Assembly: GCF_036199905.1 (NCBI RefSeq)
Contig: NZ_CP108109.1
Coordinates: 6,948,501-7,012,500, forward strand
Direction of reading: 5' to 3'
Length of the DNA: 64,000 bases
Origin: Streptomyces sp. NBC_00223
Lineage (GTDB): Bacteria > Actinomycetota > Actinomycetes > Streptomycetales > Streptomycetaceae
Below the pieces are notes generated by a model that did no database searches, was not told the DNA's origin, and saw nothing but the letters and a program-made list of their open reading frames with translations. Of the stretch, positions 23,065-32,253 are shown piece by piece. Numbering within the stretch: position 1 is the stretch's first letter; each line of letters starts with the position of its first letter. The translations under genes and the position numbers were made by a program.

Positions 23065-25887
23065 ATGACCGATGAGATGTCCCCCGCCGAGCGCTACGCC
23101 GCCAGTCGTCGCCGCGCCGAGGAAAACGCCACCGCACTCGCCCAGTTCCGCGAGCTGTACGAGTTCGGCCTCGATCCGTTCCAGATAGAGGCCTGCCAGG
23201 CACTGGAGGCCGGCAGCGGCGTCCTGGTCGCCGCCCCCACCGGCTCCGGCAAGACGATCGTCGGCGAGTTCGCCGTCCATCTCGCGCTCGCCGAGGGCCG
23301 CAAGTGCTTCTACACCACGCCCATCAAGGCCCTGTCCAACCAGAAGTACGGCGATCTCGCCAAGCGCTACGGCGCCGACAAGGTCGGCCTGCTGACCGGT
23401 GACAACAGTGTCAACGGCGACGCCCCCGTGATCGTGATGACCACGGAAGTCCTGCGGAACATGCTCTACGCGGGCTCCGCCGCCCTCGACGGCCTCGGCT
23501 ATGTGGTGATGGACGAGGTGCACTACCTCTCCGACCGCTTCCGCGGCGCCGTCTGGGAGGAGGTGATCATCCACCTCCCGCAGTCCGTGACCCTGGTGTC
23601 ACTGTCCGCGACCGTCTCCAACGCCGAGGAGTTCGGCGACTGGCTCGACACCGTGCGCGGCGACACCCAGGTGATCGTCTCCGAGCACCGGCCCGTGCCG
23701 CTGTGGCAGCACGTCCTGGCCGGCCGCCGGATGTACGACCTGTTCGAGGAGAAGTCCGGGCCCGACGACCCCCGCGGCCGCCGCGAGGTCAACACGGACC
23801 TCGAACGGCTCGCCCGGATGGAGAACCAGCGCACGTACAACCCGCGGGCCAAGCGCGGCCGGGAGGCCGACCGCGAGCGCGAGCGGCGCTCCCGCAGCCG
23901 GATCTGGACCCCCAGCCGGGCCGAGGTGATCGACCGCCTCGACGCCGAGGGCCTGCTGCCCGCCATCACCTTCATCTTCAGCCGGGCCGGCTGCCAGGCC
24001 GCGGTACAGCAGTGTCTGCACGCGGGCCTGCGGCTCAACAACGACGAGGGCCGGGCCCGGGTCCGGGAGATCGTCGAGGAGCGCACCCGGGCCATCCCCG
24101 ACGAGGACCTGCACGTCCTGGGCTACTTCGAGTGGCTGGAGGGCCTGGAGCGCGGTATCGCGGCCCACCACGCGGGCATGCTGCCGACCTTCAAGGAGGT
24201 CGTCGAGGAGCTGTTCGTCAAGGGCCTGGTCAAGGCGGTCTTCGCCACCGAGACCCTGGCGCTTGGCATCAACATGCCGGCCCGCTCGGTGGTGCTGGAA
24301 AAGCTCGTGAAGTGGAACGGCGAGACCCACGCCGACATCACCCCCGGCGAGTACACCCAGCTCACCGGGCGCGCCGGGCGCCGCGGCATCGACGTCGAGG
24401 GCCACGCCGTGGTGCTGTGGCAGCGCGGCTTCGACCCGGGCGCCGTCGCGGGCCTGGCCGGCACCCGTACGTATCCGCTGCGGTCGTCGTTCAAGCCGTC
24501 GTACAACATGGCGGTCAATCTGGTCGGGCAGTTCGGGCGGCACCGCTCGCGCGAGCTGCTGGAGACGTCGTTCGCGCAGTTCCAGGCCGACCGCTCGGTG
24601 GTCGGCATCTCCAAGCAGGTGCAGCGCAACGAGGAAGGTCTCGACGGCTACAAGGAGTCGATGACCTGCCACCTGGGCGACTTCGACGACTACATGCGGC
24701 TGCGCCGCGAGCTGAAGGAGCGCGAGGCCGAGCTGTCCCGGCAGGGCGCCGCCCAGCGCCGCGCGGCCGCCTCGGACGCCCTGGAGAAGCTCAAGCCGGG
24801 CGACATCATCCATGTCCCCGCGGGCAAGTACGCCGGGCTCGCGCTGGTACTGGAGCCCGGGGTGCCCGCGGGCCGGGCGGCAGGACCGCGCCGGGGCGAG
24901 GAGTACCACGACGGGCCGCGCCCGCTGGTGCTCACCGCCGAGCGGCAGGTCAAGCGGCTCGCGGAGCTCGACTTCCCGGTGCCCGTCGAGGCGCTGGACC
25001 GGATGCGGATCCCCAAGTCCTTCAACCCGCGCAGCCCGCAGTCCCGGCGTGATCTGGCCTCCGCGATGCGGTCCAAGGCGGGCACCGCCGGGTGGGCCGA
25101 GCCCGCGCGGCACCGCAGGCAGCGCTCGGCCGCGGCCGACGACACCGAGATCGCCCGGCTGCGCGCCGCGATCCGCGCGCACCCCTGCCACGGCTGCGAC
25201 GACCGCGAGGACCACGCCCGCTGGGCCGAGCGCTACCACCGGCTGCGCCGGGACACCCAGCAGCTGGAGCGGCGTATCGAGGGCCGTACGAACACCATCG
25301 CGCGGACCTTCGACCGGGTGTGCGGGGTGCTGACCGAACTCGACTACCTGGACGGCGACCAGGTCACCCCCGAGGGCCGCAGGCTCGCCCGGCTCTACGG
25401 CGAACTCGACCTGCTGGCCAGCGAATGCCTGCGCGACGGGGTGTGGGACGGCCTGGGCCCGGCCGAACTGGCCGCGTGCGCCTCGGCGTTGGTCTACGAG
25501 TCGCGGCAGGCCGACGACGCGGTCGCGCCCAAGCTGCCGACCGGCAACGCGAAGGCGGCGCTGGGCGAGATGGTCCGTATCTGGGGGCGCCTCGACGCCC
25601 TGGAGGAGGACCACCACATCAACCAGACCGAGGGCGTGGGCCAGCGCGAACCCGACCTGGGCTTCGCCTGGGCCGCCTACCGCTGGGCGTCGGGGCACAC
25701 CCTGGACTCCGTGCTGTCCGATGCCGACATGCCGGCCGGTGACTTCGTGCGCTGGTGCAAGCAACTCATCGACGTACTCGGCCAGATCGGGAACGCGGCG
25801 CCGGAGAACAGCCCGGTGCGGCGCAATGCGCGCAAGGCCGTGGACGGGCTGCTGCGGGGGGTCGTGGCGTACTCGTCCGTGGGGTGA
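23065..25887 (+). CDS. helY: Ski2/HelY-type DEAD/DEAH-box helicase
   Basis: This 940-residue superfamily 2 helicase has motif I APTGSGKT (57-64), motif II MDEVHYL, the SAT motif LSATVSN, AHHAGMLP, NMPARSVV and motif VI TGRAGRRG. The second half is the Mtr4/Ski2-like accessory region, ending with the helical domain around LGEMVRIWGRLDALEEDHHINQTE. The bacterial family unwinds or remodels RNA or DNA; the exact role is unsettled. ATG 23065 is preceded by a PafBC-type promoter, which suggests induction by DNA damage. A hairpin follows the gene. Confidence 0.92.
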   Translation: MTDEMSPAERYAASRRRAEENATALAQFRELYEFGLDPFQIEACQALEAGSGVLVAAPTGSGKTIVGEFAVHLALAEGRKCFYTTPIKALSNQKYGDLAKRYGADKVGLLTGDNSVNGDAPVIVMTTEVLRNMLYAGSAALDGLGYVVMDEVHYLSDRFRGAVWEEVIIHLPQSVTLVSLSATVSNAEEFGDWLDTVRGDTQVIVSEHRPVPLWQHVLAGRRMYDLFEEKSGPDDPRGRREVNTDLERLARMENQRTYNPRAKRGREADRERERRSRSRIWTPSRAEVIDRLDAEGLLPAITFIFSRAGCQAAVQQCLHAGLRLNNDEGRARVREIVEERTRAIPDEDLHVLGYFEWLEGLERGIAAHHAGMLPTFKEVVEELFVKGLVKAVFATETLALGINMPARSVVLEKLVKWNGETHADITPGEYTQLTGRAGRRGIDVEGHAVVLWQRGFDPGAVAGLAGTRTYPLRSSFKPSYNMAVNLVGQFGRHRSRELLETSFAQFQADRSVVGISKQVQRNEEGLDGYKESMTCHLGDFDDYMRLRRELKEREAELSRQGAAQRRAAASDALEKLKPGDIIHVPAGKYAGLALVLEPGVPAGRAAGPRRGEEYHDGPRPLVLTAERQVKRLAELDFPVPVEALDRMRIPKSFNPRSPQSRRDLASAMRSKAGTAGWAEPARHRRQRSAAADDTEIARLRAAIRAHPCHGCDDREDHARWAERYHRLRRDTQQLERRIEGRTNTIARTFDRVCGVLTELDYLDGDQVTPEGRRLARLYGELDLLASECLRDGVWDGLGPAELAACASALVYESRQADDAVAPKLPTGNAKAALGEMVRIWGRLDALEEDHHINQTEGVGQREPDLGFAWAAYRWASGHTLDSVLSDADMPAGDFVRWCKQLIDVLGQIGNAAPENSPVRRNARKAVDGLLRGVVAYSSVG

Positions 25888-25893
25888 GGCTCT

Positions 25894-25919
25894 CCCCGGG
25901 GGCTTCGGGCTCCCCGGGG
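25894..25919 (+). terminator. Terminator hairpin after the helicase gene
   Basis: Two CCCCGGGG arms (25894-25901 and 25912-25919) form an 8-bp stem just after the stop codon. Confidence 0.65.
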
Positions 25920-26140
25920 TGTGCGCGGTGTTCCCGGGTTCCGCCCGGGCTTTGTGGGCTGGTGCGTGTGGGGCGGGTGAGGCCCATGGGGTCTTCACCC
26001 GTTCGGCGCAGCAACTGTCCCGCTGCTGTGCAGGTCGTGTGAATCTGCCGTTCCGCTTTATCACCTTCTTAGTGCACCGCTGGTTGTGTGAGGCAGATGT
26101 ACTTGCCATCAACCAGCGACAGCCGGGAAGCGGTAACAGC

Positions 26141-27364
26141 GTGACCAGTTCAGATCCCACGACCGCCCAGCCGACCGCCACCCGACCGGAAGCGCCGCGC
26201 GGAGAGCCCGGCGTCTTCCCCTCGGCGGCGAGATCCGGCGGCCGGGTGGACGGGATCGACGGGCTGCGGACGCTGGCCGTGATGCTCGTCATCGTCTACC
26301 ACTTCAACGAGGGGATGCTGCCCGGCGGATCGATCGGGGTCGATGTCTTCTACACGATCAGCGGCTTCGTCATCACCCGGCTGCTGATCGCCGAGTACGC
26401 CCGCACCGGGGACATCGGGCTGCGGCAGTTCTACCGCAGGCGCTGGCTGCGGCTGGTGCCCGCGCTCCTGGTGGTCTGCGCGCTGACCGCCGCGCTGACG
26501 CTCTCGCCGTTGCAGAGCTTCACCAACGGCTGGACGGCCGCGCTGCTGGCCGCCGCCTCCCTGGTCAACATCGTCAGGGCCGCCCAGTCCGGCGCGTACT
26601 CCGGGGTCACCGCGCCCCTGGGCCACACCTGGTCGCTCGGCGTCGAGGAGCAGTTCTATCTGCTGTGGCCACCGCTGCTGCTGGCCCTGCTGCGCCGGCT
26701 GTCCGCCCGTACGGTGCTGGTCGCCGTGAGCGTGCTCGCGCTGCTGCCGGTGCTGTGGCGCTTCCACCTGTGGGACCCCACCCAGGCCCACCGCATCTAC
26801 AACGGCCCCGACACGCGGGCCGACCAACTGCTCGCCGGGGCCGTACTGGCGATCCTGCTCGCCCGGCTCGGGACCGACAACCCCTGGCGGCGGACGCTGG
26901 GCATCTGGGCGGCCCGGCTGTGGCCGCCCGCGCTGGCGCTGCTCTGCCTGATCGCCTGGCGGGTGCCGGTCACCGGGGCCGGCGCCTGGACGAAGCCCGT
27001 CTACACCGTCGGCTTCCTGGTGATCGCGCTGCTGACGGTGGTCCTGCTCGCCTCGCTCGAACTGCGGCCCCGCGCGCCGCTGGCCCGGCTGCTGTCGCTG
27101 CTGCCGCTGGCGTGGGTCGGCCGCAACCTCAGCTACGGGCTGTATCTCTGGCACTATCCGCTGATGCACGCGCTGAGCGACCTCGGCGTCGACCGGATGC
27201 TGCTGCCCGCCACGCTCGGCACGTCCTTCGCGGCGGCCCTGGCCTCGTACTACCTCGTCGAGGAGCCCTGCCGGCGGTTCAGGTACCGCCGCGGCGGGAA
27301 AATCTCCTCGGCGGCCACGCCGGCGCCGGCGGCAATCGAGGCGGTTTCGGGACGCGCGCGGTAG
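26141..27364 (+). CDS. Acyltransferase family 3 membrane protein (OafA/YrhL type)
   Basis: This 407-residue polytopic protein matches membrane O-acyltransferases. It has the conserved GLRTLAVMLVIVYHF, IGVDVFYTISGFVITRLL, FYRRRWLRLVPALL and TWSLGVEEQFYLLWP motifs, which include the catalytic His. There are about ten membrane spans and no C-terminal SGNH hydrolase domain, so it is the short form. It transfers acyl groups to extracellular glycans or peptidoglycan-linked polymers; the acceptor cannot be told. GTG 26141 follows GGGAAGCGGTAACAGC, a weak ribosome site. It seems to stand alone. Confidence 0.88.
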   Translation: MTSSDPTTAQPTATRPEAPRGEPGVFPSAARSGGRVDGIDGLRTLAVMLVIVYHFNEGMLPGGSIGVDVFYTISGFVITRLLIAEYARTGDIGLRQFYRRRWLRLVPALLVVCALTAALTLSPLQSFTNGWTAALLAAASLVNIVRAAQSGAYSGVTAPLGHTWSLGVEEQFYLLWPPLLLALLRRLSARTVLVAVSVLALLPVLWRFHLWDPTQAHRIYNGPDTRADQLLAGAVLAILLARLGTDNPWRRTLGIWAARLWPPALALLCLIAWRVPVTGAGAWTKPVYTVGFLVIALLTVVLLASLELRPRAPLARLLSLLPLAWVGRNLSYGLYLWHYPLMHALSDLGVDRMLLPATLGTSFAAALASYYLVEEPCRRFRYRRGGKISSAATPAPAAIEAVSGRAR

Positions 27365-27564
27365 GGGTCGCGCCGGCGGACGCGGCGGCACCGCGAGCGG
27401 CCTGGCGTGTCGCCCCCGACCGGTGGTCGATCAGGTGAACGTTCCTCGCATAAGGGCACTTTTACGGCGTGTTCGCCTCTCTTTGTCGACAAGACGACCG
27501 GTGTGTCGGGCAGTTGAGGCCCACGCGCGTGACGGCTCACGAACTCCGGTGCTGCCGAAGGCTC

Positions 27565-27594
27565 TTGACCGGCGGGGAACGCCTGATCTAACTT
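27565..27594 (+). promoter_or_regulatory. Promoter upstream of the riboswitch
   Basis: TTGACC (27565-27570) and TAACTT (27589-27594) are separated by 18 bases. Transcription would start at about 27601, at the 5' edge of the structured leader. Between 27365 and 27564 I see no gene or clear signal. Confidence 0.6.
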
Positions 27595-27600
27595 GCTCCC

Positions 27601-27710
27601 ACGCCACGAGTTCCGGTGCTCAAGCCCTGGCTTGCCGGACAGCAACCCTCCGACGCGGTGAGGTGCTCCAGGTGAAGGCTCGGCGGGACGCCGCGTCCCG
27701 CAAGCGCGAA
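27601..27710 (+). promoter_or_regulatory. SAM-IV-type S-adenosylmethionine riboswitch
   Basis: This RNA leader resembles the mycobacterial SAM-IV aptamer in order and sequence. It has a P2 hairpin of TCCGG...CCGGA arms around CAAGCCCTGGCTTG, then the core GCAACCCTCC, CGCGGTG, AGGTGC and CCAGGTGA segments. These are followed by a separate CGGGAC/GTCCCG hairpin (27684-27700) and the pseudoknot strand GCAAGCGCG. Pairing partners differ from the mycobacterial sequence in compensating ways. It should sense SAM and lower expression when methionine is plentiful. It lies upstream of a Cys-rich leader peptide and a peptide ABC transporter. Confidence 0.75.
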
Positions 27711-27748
27711 CACCGGCCCAGCGCCGGACCGACCAGGGGGAGGACGGC

Positions 27749-27868
27749 GTGACCGGGCCCATCGGGTTGCCGTACGCCGCAGTGCGCCCCACGCCCCCGG
27801 CCGCGGCGCTCTTCAGCCGCCGCCACATCGATCTGCTGCTCGTGTGCAGCTCGCTCTGTCGGAGTTGA
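27749..27868 (+). CDS. Cysteine-rich regulatory leader peptide
   Basis: This 39-residue frame starts at GTG 27749, six bases after AGGGGGAGG. Its end RRHIDLLLVCSSLCRS matches the actinobacterial 'putative leader peptide' type, with an RRHID motif and terminal cysteines, found ahead of sulfur-assimilation and sulfur-uptake operons. Ribosome pausing at the two Cys codons (TGC, TGT) near the end would report cysteine supply. A 9-bp hairpin follows 30 bases after the stop and may be the regulated structure. It lies between the SAM-type riboswitch and the ABC operon. Confidence 0.8.
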   Translation: MTGPIGLPYAAVRPTPPAAALFSRRHIDLLLVCSSLCRS

Positions 27869-27898
27869 CCTCGGCCGGCCGCCCCCGCGGCCGCCTTT

Positions 27899-27922
27899 CC
27901 GGCCGTCCCCGACGACGGCCGG
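27899..27922 (+). terminator. Hairpin after the Cys leader peptide, possible attenuator
   Basis: A perfect 9-bp stem (27899-27907 with 27914-27922) with a six-base loop stands between the leader peptide stop and the binding-protein gene. No U-tract follows. From 27923 to 28086 nothing else stands out. Confidence 0.5.
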
Positions 27923-28086
27923 GACGCCGCTGACCCCGCCCCCTTCCGGCGCCACACCCGCTGCCCCGCCGGGCAGCGCGGCGGCGTCCGTGTCGGCGGG
28001 CGCGTGATCCGACTCCCTTGCGACGCCCGGCGCGCCACGCGCCGCGGGCCCGCCTCCACACGCAGACGCGAGAGCAGAGACCCACC

Positions 28087-29772
28087 ATGACACTCCGTTC
28101 CTCCCGGCGTTCCCTTCCCGGCCGCTCCTCCCGCCGCCCGCTCGTCCGCGACGGCCTGGCCGCCGTGTCGCTCGGCACGGCCGCACTGCTCACCCTGGCC
28201 GCGTGCACCAGCACCAGATCTGACGACGGCGCCCAGGACTCCGGGCAACAGGGCGCCAAGGCGGTCACCATAGGCACCACCGACCAGGTCTCCAGCCTCG
28301 ACCCGGCCGGTTCCTGGGACGCCGGCTCCGGCACCATCGAGAGCGAGGTCTACGCGACCCTGCTCAGCACCCCCAACGGTTCCTCCGATGTCTCGCCCGA
28401 CCTGGCCGCGTCGATCAAGCTGAGCAGCCCGACGCAGTACACGGTGACCCTCAAGCCCGGTCTGAAGTTCGCCAACGGGCACGAACTGACCTCCTCCGAC
28501 GTCAAGTTCAGCTTCGACCGGCAGCTCGGGATCGCCGACAAGAACGGCCCCTCGTCCCTGCTGCACAACCTCGCCAAGGTCGAGGCCCCCGACCCGGCCA
28601 CCGCGGTGTTCACCCTCAAGTCGGCCAACGACTCGCTCTTCCCGCAGGTGCTCTCCACCAGCGCCGGGCTCATCGTCGACGAAGAGGTCTTCCCCGCCGA
28701 CAAGATCCTCGACGACACCGCGATCATCGCCGCCAAGCCCTGGGACGGCCCCTACCGGATCGACAGCTACGACCGGAACTCGCTGGTGTCCTTCAGCGCC
28801 AACAGCGCCTACCAGGGCCTGCTCGGCACCCCGAAGGCCCCGAAGGTGCGGCTGAAGTACTACACCGACGCCAGCAACCTCAAGCTCGACGTCCAGCAGG
28901 GCAGCATCGACGTCGTCTACCGCACACTGACCATCGCCGACCTCCAGGACCTGTCCACCAAGAAGGGCATCACGGTCCACACCGGCTCCGGCAACGGCAT
29001 CCGCTACATCGTCTTCAACTTCAAGACCCAGCCCTACGGTTCGGCCACCAAGCAGGCCGACCCGGCCAAGGCGCTCGCGGTCCGGCAGGCCGTCGCCGAC
29101 TCCGTCGACCGGGCCCAACTCGCCCAGCAGGTCTACAAGAGCACCTACCAGGCGCTCTACTCCTCCGTGCCCGAGGGCATCACCGGCGCCACCGACTCCT
29201 TCAAGCCCCTCTACGGCGACAAGAACGGCGGCCCCGACAAGGCCGCGGCCGCCAAGAAGCTCAAGGACGCCGGCGTCACCACCCCGGTCACGCTCAACCT
29301 CCAGTACAACACCGACCACTACGGCTCGTCGTCCTCCGACGAGTACGCGCTGATCAAGACCCAGCTCGAAACCACCGGCCTGTTCAAGGTCAACCTCCAG
29401 TCCACCGAGTGGGCGCAGTACGGCAAGGACCGGGTCGCCGACCAGTACCCGCTCTACCAGCTGGGCTGGTACGCCGACTACCTCGACGCCGACGACTACC
29501 TCGCCTCCTTCTACGCCGCCAACAGCTGGGTCTCCAACGGCTACCAGGACACCGAGGTCCAAAAGCTCGTCAAGCAGGAGGAGACCGAGACCGACCCGGC
29601 CAGGCGCACCGCGATCATCCAGCAGATCCAGGACAAGGTCGCCCGGACCATCCCGCTGCTGCCGCTGCTCCAGGGCTCCACCGCGATCGTGACCCGCGCC
29701 GGCATCAGCGGCGTACCGGACCAGCTGACCAGCGCGTACTCGTTCCGCTGGGCGGAGCTCACCAAGAAGTGA
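28087..29772 (+). CDS. Oligopeptide ABC transporter substrate-binding lipoprotein
   Basis: This 561-residue family 5 solute-binding protein has a signal with basic N-region and lipobox LTLAAC (lipidated Cys40). Two lobes follow, with LDPAGSWDAG, the TVTLKPGLKFANG...DVKFSFDR signature and a final PLLPLLQG segment. ATG 28087 is preceded by GAGAGCAGAGACCC. It is the first structural gene of a five-gene peptide import operon headed by a SAM-type riboswitch and a Cys leader. That suggests sulfur-containing peptides as ligands, an inference from regulation rather than from the binding pocket. The partial gene at 1-786 is its paralogue. Confidence 0.93.
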   Translation: MTLRSSRRSLPGRSSRRPLVRDGLAAVSLGTAALLTLAACTSTRSDDGAQDSGQQGAKAVTIGTTDQVSSLDPAGSWDAGSGTIESEVYATLLSTPNGSSDVSPDLAASIKLSSPTQYTVTLKPGLKFANGHELTSSDVKFSFDRQLGIADKNGPSSLLHNLAKVEAPDPATAVFTLKSANDSLFPQVLSTSAGLIVDEEVFPADKILDDTAIIAAKPWDGPYRIDSYDRNSLVSFSANSAYQGLLGTPKAPKVRLKYYTDASNLKLDVQQGSIDVVYRTLTIADLQDLSTKKGITVHTGSGNGIRYIVFNFKTQPYGSATKQADPAKALAVRQAVADSVDRAQLAQQVYKSTYQALYSSVPEGITGATDSFKPLYGDKNGGPDKAAAAKKLKDAGVTTPVTLNLQYNTDHYGSSSSDEYALIKTQLETTGLFKVNLQSTEWAQYGKDRVADQYPLYQLGWYADYLDADDYLASFYAANSWVSNGYQDTEVQKLVKQEETETDPARRTAIIQQIQDKVARTIPLLPLLQGSTAIVTRAGISGVPDQLTSAYSFRWAELTKK

Positions 29773-29857
29773 CCGTCCACCAGACGGAGTCCGCGCGGAC
29801 GCCCGGCCCGGTGCCGGGCGTCCCCGCGGCCACCACACGCGGGAGCAGGTGCACAAC

Positions 29858-30961
29858 GTGACAGCACTGGTCGACATCGACCCGCCCGAGGACACCGCGC
29901 AGCCGCCGGCCGCCGCGGGCCGGGCCGGGCGGCTGCTGGGCAGCGGACTCGTCCGCTACCTCGCCATACGCTTCGTGCTGATCTTCCCCACCGTGTTCGT
30001 CCTGGTCAGCATCGTCTTCTTTCTGATGCGGGCCACCGGGGACCCGATCAGCACCGCGTTCGGCGACCGGCTCACCCCGGACCAGCTGCACGCCAAACTC
30101 CACCAGGCCGGATACGACCGCCCGCTGCTCACCCAGTACCTGGAATACCTCCGCTCGGTCGCCACCGGGAACTTCGGCCGTACCGCCACCGACAACCAGG
30201 CCGTCTCCCAGGTGCTGCGCACCTACGGCGCCGCGACCCTCGAACTGGCCGGGTACGCGCTGCTGGTGGCCTTCGCACTCGGCCTGCCGCTGGGCATGGT
30301 CGCCGCCCGCTACCGGGACCGGGCGCCCGACGCCGTACTGCGGCTGCTGGCGATCCTCGGCTACGCCATGCCGGTGTTCTTCGTCGGACTGCTGCTCAAA
30401 CTCGTCTTCGCGATCTGGCTCGGCTGGCTGCCCGTCTCCGGCCGGGCCGGGACCGAGGTGCAGCTCGAACTCCAGAACCAGATCAGCACCACCGGCATCT
30501 ACCTGGTCGACGCCCTGCGCAGCGGTGACGGCTCGGCGGTCGCCGACGTGCTGCGGCACGCCGTGCTGCCCGGCCTGGCCCTCGGGCTGCTGGTCGCCGG
30601 GGTGCTGCTGCGCCTGGTCCGCGCCAACCTCACCGGCACGCTCTCCGCGGACTACGTCGACGCCGCCCGCTCCCGGGGAGTACGGCCCTTCCGGCTGATC
30701 AGCCGGCACGCGCTCAAACCGGCGCTGATCCCGATCGTCACCGTGCTCGGCCTCCAGATCGCCGGGCTGCTCGGCGGGGCGGTGCTCACCGAGACCACCT
30801 TCGAGTGGAAGGGACTCGGCTGGGAGCTGGCCCACTATCTGACCGTACGGGACTTCGCCGCCGTGCAGGGCATCGTCGCCCTCTTCGCGGTCGTCGTCGC
30901 GGTCACCAACTTCCTGGTCGACGTCGTCGCCGCGCTGCTCGACCCCCGGGTGAGGTACTGA
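29858..30961 (+). CDS. Oligopeptide ABC transporter permease, DppB type
   Basis: This 367-residue inner-membrane permease has six spans. The N-terminal FPTVFVLVSIVFFLMRATGDP segment and the cytoplasmic EAA loop YVDAARSRGVRPFRLISRHA are characteristic of DppB. I chose GTG 29858 over GTG 29849 because GGGAGCAGG lies at better distance. The stop overlaps the start of the next permease by one base (TGATG), indicating translational coupling. Confidence 0.93.
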   Translation: MTALVDIDPPEDTAQPPAAAGRAGRLLGSGLVRYLAIRFVLIFPTVFVLVSIVFFLMRATGDPISTAFGDRLTPDQLHAKLHQAGYDRPLLTQYLEYLRSVATGNFGRTATDNQAVSQVLRTYGAATLELAGYALLVAFALGLPLGMVAARYRDRAPDAVLRLLAILGYAMPVFFVGLLLKLVFAIWLGWLPVSGRAGTEVQLELQNQISTTGIYLVDALRSGDGSAVADVLRHAVLPGLALGLLVAGVLLRLVRANLTGTLSADYVDAARSRGVRPFRLISRHALKPALIPIVTVLGLQIAGLLGGAVLTETTFEWKGLGWELAHYLTVRDFAAVQGIVALFAVVVAVTNFLVDVVAALLDPRVRY

Positions 30962-32253
30962 TGGCCGCCACGCTCCCGACCCGCGGCCCACGCCGTGACA
31001 CCCGCCGCCACCCGTTCCGGATCGCGCTGCCCGGGCGGCTGCGCGGCAGCGTCGGACTCCAGCGGGGCATGCTGCTCACCGGCGCCGCGCTGACCGCGCT
31101 CTTTCTGCTCGCCGCGCTGTTCGCCCCCCTGCTCGCGCCTTACGGATACGCCCAGTTGCAGTCAGGCGGTGTGCTCTTCGGCTCGCAGCAGGGTCCCGGC
31201 CACGGCCATCCGCTGGGCACCACCATCGCCGGTTACGACGTCCTGTCGCGCACGCTGTGGGGGACCAGGACCGCGCTGGGCATCATCGTGGCCGCGCTGG
31301 TCCTGTCGGTCTTCGCCGGGGTGCTGCTCGGCCTGGTCTCCGGCTACTTCGGCGGCTGGCCGGACCGGCTGCTGGTCGGGCTGGCCGACGCCATGTACGC
31401 GTTCCCCTCCCTGCTGCTGGCGATCATCATGTCGATCGTCATCAGCGGCGGCCAGTCCAGTCTGTACGGCGGGCTGGGCGCGGCGGCCTGTTCGGTGGCC
31501 GTGGCGTTCGTACCCCAGTACTTCCGGGTGGTGCGCTCCGAGGTGATCCGGGTGAAGGCCGAGCCGTTCGTGGAGGCCGCCCGGGTCATCGGCGCCGGGC
31601 GGTGGCGGATCATGGTCCGGCACGTACTGCGCAACTCGGTGCGGACGCTGCCGCTGATCCTCACCATCAACGCCTCCGAGTCGATCCTGACCCTGGCCGG
31701 GCTCGGCTTCCTCGGCTTCGGCATCGAGCCCAACTCGGCGGCGGAGTGGGGCTACGACCTCAACCGGTCGGTCGCCGACGTCACGTCGGGGATCTGGTGG
31801 ACGGCGCTGGCACCGGGCATCGCGATGGTGCTGACCGTGCTGGGGATCACGCTGCTGGGCGAGAGCCTGAACGATCTGGCGGACCCGAGGCTGCGCAGAC
31901 GGCGGGACGCGGGGGCGGACGCCGGAGGGGACGCCGGTGGGGACGCCGGTGGGGACGAGGCGTCCGCCGGGGAGCGGGCCGCGGCCGGTGAGGGGCCGGC
32001 GGGCGGGACCGCGGACGCCGTCGGGGTCGGGGTCCGCGGCGGGGACGCACCGGCCGGGTTCTCCACCACGGTTTCTGTCGTGGCAGGGCCGCCGGGCGCG
32101 GGCGCCGCGGGCGGGGAATCCGGTGCGGCCGGGCCGACCGGCGCGGCGGGCGGGCCTTCGGGGGACGTGCTGTCTGGTGCCGACGCGGGGGCAACGCCCG
32201 GTGCCCTGCCGTCGACCGATCTGCCGAGCAAGGGAGGCACGTCCGATGAGTGA
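30961..32253 (+). CDS. Oligopeptide ABC transporter permease, DppC type, with long low-complexity tail
   Basis: This 430-residue protein pairs with the DppB-type permease. The family part ends near residue 310; it includes LLAPYGYAQ, HPLGTTIAGYDVLSRTLWG and the EAA loop FVEAARVIGAGRWRIMVRH. The remaining 120 residues are Gly/Ala/Asp/Pro-rich with DAGGDAGGDAGGD repeats and no recognisable fold, probably cytoplasmic and disordered, which is unusual for DppC. The tail ends where the ATPase gene begins, overlapping it by eight bases. Confidence 0.9.
   Translation: MAATLPTRGPRRDTRRHPFRIALPGRLRGSVGLQRGMLLTGAALTALFLLAALFAPLLAPYGYAQLQSGGVLFGSQQGPGHGHPLGTTIAGYDVLSRTLWGTRTALGIIVAALVLSVFAGVLLGLVSGYFGGWPDRLLVGLADAMYAFPSLLLAIIMSIVISGGQSSLYGGLGAAACSVAVAFVPQYFRVVRSEVIRVKAEPFVEAARVIGAGRWRIMVRHVLRNSVRTLPLILTINASESILTLAGLGFLGFGIEPNSAAEWGYDLNRSVADVTSGIWWTALAPGIAMVLTVLGITLLGESLNDLADPRLRRRRDAGADAGGDAGGDAGGDEASAGERAAAGEGPAGGTADAVGVGVRGGDAPAGFSTTVSVVAGPPGAGAAGGESGAAGPTGAAGGPSGDVLSGADAGATPGALPSTDLPSKGGTSDE
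31906..31961 (+). repeat. Short tandem repeat coding for Asp-Ala-Gly-Gly
   Basis: A 12-bp unit GACGCCGGTGGG repeats about three times inside the C-terminal tail of the DppC-type permease, preceded by a degenerate copy. The reading frame is preserved because the unit is a multiple of three. Confidence 0.65.

Noticed and set aside
23599..26292. An 897-residue minus-strand frame opposite the helicase gene
   Set aside because: It is antisense to a gene with all helicase motifs and shows no similarity to a known family.
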